NCBI GenBank assembly: GCA_964468415.1
Contig: CAYXUS010000212.1
Span: forward strand, 1-7,615
Length of the DNA: 7,615 bases
Source of the DNA: Caldithrix sp964468415
Lineage (GTDB): Bacteria; Calditrichota; Calditrichia; Calditrichales; Calditrichaceae
Direction of reading: 5' to 3'
The position numbers and the translations under genes are program-made. The notes beneath the pieces were generated by a model. It was given only the letters and a program-made list of their open reading frames with translations, was not told the origin of the DNA and did not search any database. This document shows positions 5,784 to 7,615 of the stretch, in pieces. Every line of letters begins with the position of its first letter. The first letter of the stretch is position 1.

Positions 5784-6842
5784 TCAAATTAAACCCTTGG
5801 CCACCATGAGTTCGGCGTTCAAAATGGCGCCGCCCGCTGCACCGCGAATGGTATTGTGCGAAAGAACGGTAAACTTGAAATCCAGAATGGCACAGGAACG
5901 CAAACGTCCCACACTCACTGCCATCCCTTTTTCCAGATCGCGCTGCAAACGCGGCTGCGGCAGATGGGGCTGCTCGAAATAGTGAATGGGAAATTTGGGC
6001 GCCATCGGCAGAGCCCATTCCTGAGGCAAAGCCTTGAATGTGCGCCAGGCCTCGATAATTTCGGTGGCGCTTGCTTTTGTTTTTAGCCCGACCGAAACAC
6101 TCTCCAGATGCCCTTCCAGCACCGGAACACGGTTGCAACTGGCGCTGATGACCAATGGCAATTCTTCGAAGGCCTGTCCGTTCCAGAAGCCCAAAAGTTT
6201 GCGCGGCTCGCTTTCCATTTTTTCTTCTTCGCCGCCAATGTAAGGGATCACGTTGTCCAGGGCATCCAGGGAGGAAACGCCGGGATAACCCGCTCCGGAA
6301 AGCGCCTGCATGGTCACCACGTGCACCTTTTCCAGCCCGAAAGCGTCAGCCAGCGGTTTTAGGGCCAGCACCAAACCGGTGGTGGAACAATTGGGATTGG
6401 TCACGATATGTCCGCCGTTGAATGGCTGGGCACCCAGGGCTTGCAGGTGGTCGGGGTTCACTTCGGGAATAAGCAAAGGCACCTGGGGATGAAAGCGGTG
6501 GTTTCTGGCGTTGGAGATTACCGTGTAACCGGCACGGGCAAAGCTTTGTTCGATTTCTTCGGCCACCTGCGCATCCAGCGCGGAAAAAACGACAGGCACG
6601 TCCAGATCCGGGCGGGTTGCACGGATGGGCATTTGGGCAATGTACGGGGGGAGAGGGGTACTCTGAATCCAGTTTACCACCTCACCGTACAATTTGCCCT
6701 GCGAGCGTTCCGAAGCGGCCAAAGCCGCAATGCGGAACCAGGGATGGTCGGCCAGCAACTGGACAAATTTTTGCCCTACGCTGCCGGTTGCACCTAAAAT
6801 TCCCACGGGAATTTTTTCTTTGGGTTTAAATGATGTTGCCAT
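5784..6842 (-). CDS. asd: Aspartate-semialdehyde dehydrogenase (archaeal/fungal-type)
   Basis: A 352-residue NADP-dependent enzyme that reduces aspartyl phosphate to aspartate semialdehyde, the step after aspartate kinase. The Rossmann motif GILGATGSVGQKF is at 14-26. The active-site Cys152 sits in TNPNCSTTGL (148-157) and the acid/base His245 in LEGHLESVSV (242-251). The segment ALSGAGYPGVSSLDALDNVIPYIGGEEEKME (180-210) and the overall length fit the archaeal/fungal-like subgroup rather than the E. coli type. I place the start at the ATG at 6842 (MATSFKPKEKIPVGILG), because the family begins just before the Rossmann strand; an upstream in-frame ATG at 6905 would add 21 AT-rich-coded residues and lie before the likely promoter. 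The binding site is weak (GGTG). It is followed by the riboswitch promoter with no terminator between, so some asd transcripts may run into the switch. Confidence 0.93.
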   Translation of the reverse strand: MATSFKPKEKIPVGILGATGSVGQKFVQLLADHPWFRIAALAASERSQGKLYGEVVNWIQSTPLPPYIAQMPIRATRPDLDVPVVFSALDAQVAEEIEQSFARAGYTVISNARNHRFHPQVPLLIPEVNPDHLQALGAQPFNGGHIVTNPNCSTTGLVLALKPLADAFGLEKVHVVTMQALSGAGYPGVSSLDALDNVIPYIGGEEEKMESEPRKLLGFWNGQAFEELPLVISASCNRVPVLEGHLESVSVGLKTKASATEIIEAWRTFKALPQEWALPMAPKFPIHYFEQPHLPQPRLQRDLEKGMAVSVGRLRSCAILDFKFTVLSHNTIRGAAGGAILNAELMVAKGLI

Positions 6843-6875
6843 AATTGCACCGTCGTGTTTGTTTATAATGGCGCG

Positions 6876-6881
6876 AATATA
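6876..6881 (-). promoter_or_regulatory. Possible -10 element for asd
   Basis: On the minus strand TATATT (6881-6876) lies 33 nt before the asd ATG, in the context TTTTTCG-TATATT. The -35 position (6904-6899, TGTATT) fits poorly. The call rests on the -10 alone and on its likeness to the elements before the Nudix gene and the riboswitch. Confidence 0.35.
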
Positions 6882-6915
6882 CGAAAAATATGAATAAAAA
6901 TACATTTTTTTAGAT

Positions 6916-6946
6916 TTGAAACTCCCGCCAAAAAATTTCGTAAATT
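6916..6946 (+). promoter_or_regulatory. Putative promoter of the S46 peptidase gene
   Basis: TTGAAA (6916-6921) and TAAATT (6941-6946) are 19 nt apart, a little wide for sigma-70. A 10-bp palindrome CGTTTAAACG (6950-6959) covers the expected start site. The gap between asd and this gene (6843-6982) is 140 nt, very AT-rich, and holds both divergent promoters. Confidence 0.38.
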
Positions 6947-6982
6947 AGACGTTTAAACGGATTAGCCAAAAAAGGAGGTTGT

Positions 6983-7615
6983 ATGAAGCGTTTTTTATTT
7001 ACGGTGCTGAGTATTTTGCTCGGTTTGCAATTCGTTTTTGCCGATGAAGGCATGTGGCTTTTGGATCAATTGAAAATTTTGCATTTGGATGAAAAAGGTC
7101 TGCAACTAAAGCCGGAAGATATTTACACGCCGGGCAAAGTGGGCCTGGCCGGTGCGGTGGTGAATTTGGGCGGTGCCAGCGCCGAACTGGTCTCTCCGGA
7201 TGGCCTGATTCTTACAAATCACCATGTGGCCTTCGGTGCGGTTCAACGGGCTTCCACACAGGGAACCGACTACCTGACCAATGGCTTTTTGGCCAAAACG
7301 CGCGCCGATGAAATTCCGGCGCCGGGTTACGTTGCCCGTATTTTTCTGGGGATGGATGACGTTACGGCGCAAGTGTTAAAAGGAACAGAGCAAATTAAAG
7401 ATGTGGTCAAGCGCGATCGGGCAATTAAGGAGCGCATCAAAGAGATGGAAGAAGCGCTGGAAAAAGAAAGCAGCGATCTGGACGTGCGCATTGTGCCCAT
7501 GTTTGCCGGATTGAAATATTACCTTTTCCGCTACAAACGCATCGAAGATGTGCGCATGGTGTTCATTCCACCGCGGGCCATCGGAAATTACGGGGGCGAT
7601 GTGGACAACTGGATG
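6983..7615 (+). CDS. S46 family dipeptidyl peptidase, DPP7/DPP11-like (3' end outside window)
   Basis: The first 211 residues are visible of a family usually near 700. S46 enzymes are exported serine exopeptidases that cut dipeptides from the N-terminus of peptides, usually in the periplasm. A signal peptide is clear: MKR, a hydrophobic stretch 4-17 and likely cleavage FVFA-DEG after residue 20, giving the family-typical mature start DEGMWLLDQL. The trypsin-like fold begins with GLAGAVVNLGG, and LTNHHVAFG (78-85) holds the catalytic histidine, most likely His81. A charged helical region with coiled-coil character (about 134-163) follows. The fragment ends in GNYGGDVDNWM, whose aspartates (206, 208) should include the catalytic Asp; the serine lies outside. 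Many Bacteroidota members have TNHHC; here Val replaces Cys and no cysteine occurs in the visible part. AAAGGAGG at 6971-6978 fixes the start. It is divergent from asd. Confidence 0.92.
   Translation, partial: MKRFLFTVLSILLGLQFVFADEGMWLLDQLKILHLDEKGLQLKPEDIYTPGKVGLAGAVVNLGGASAELVSPDGLILTNHHVAFGAVQRASTQGTDYLTNGFLAKTRADEIPAPGYVARIFLGMDDVTAQVLKGTEQIKDVVKRDRAIKERIKEMEEALEKESSDLDVRIVPMFAGLKYYLFRYKRIEDVRMVFIPPRAIGNYGGDVDNWM

Noticed and set aside
6843..6905. Upstream ATG extending asd by 21 residues
   Set aside because: The extension is encoded by AT-rich promoter-like DNA and lies before the family's normal N-terminus.
1..7615. Mobile element, CRISPR array, toxin-antitoxin or defence system
   Set aside because: No transposase, direct repeat array, terminal repeats or unexplained gene cluster was seen; all long open frames are core metabolism or exported peptidase.

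Overview
The window holds ordinary bacterial core metabolism plus one well-formed regulatory region. The likely source is a Gram-negative-like bacterium of the FCB group (Calditrichota, Ignavibacteria or a relative). This rests on an exported S46 peptidase of the TNHHV type, a bacterial acyl-ACP thioesterase, strong AGGAGG ribosome binding sites, AT-rich gene-free gaps and medium GC. That placement is inference from gene content, not from a marker gene.

Layout. 1-459 (-): 5' part of a Nudix hydrolase of the NudK/ADP-ribose pyrophosphatase type, running off the left edge. 592-1350 (+): acyl-ACP thioesterase, divergent from the Nudix gene. 1388-1471 (+): tRNA-Leu(UAG), with its own likely promoter overlapping the thioesterase stop codon. 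1543-5419 (-): metY, metX and an aspartate kinase (lysC-like), transcribed in that order. 5420-5783: regulatory region of that operon. 5784-6842 (-): aspartate-semialdehyde dehydrogenase (asd). 6983-7615 (+): 5' part of an S46 dipeptidyl peptidase with a signal peptide, running off the right edge.

The centre of the window is methionine synthesis. Aspartate kinase and Asd make aspartate semialdehyde. Homoserine dehydrogenase, which is needed next, is not in the window. MetX acetylates homoserine, and MetY replaces the acetyl group with sulfide to give homocysteine (direct sulfhydrylation). Between asd and metY lies a SAM-I (S-box) riboswitch with a clear expression platform: a 10-bp terminator with a U-run, and a competing 16-position antiterminator that takes bases from both the P1 helix and the terminator. 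A near-consensus sigma-70 type promoter (TTGACT-N17-TATATT) precedes it, and an 8-bp perfect inverted repeat overlaps the -10 element. The arrangement predicts that high SAM shuts off metY, metX and also the aspartate kinase. The kinase start codon overlaps the metX stop (ATGA).

I found no mobile element, CRISPR array or clearly new multi-gene system. The points most worth a second look are the riboswitch-controlled aspartate kinase, the inverted repeat on the riboswitch promoter, a second leader hairpin below the terminator, and the cysteine-free N-terminal part of the S46 peptidase.
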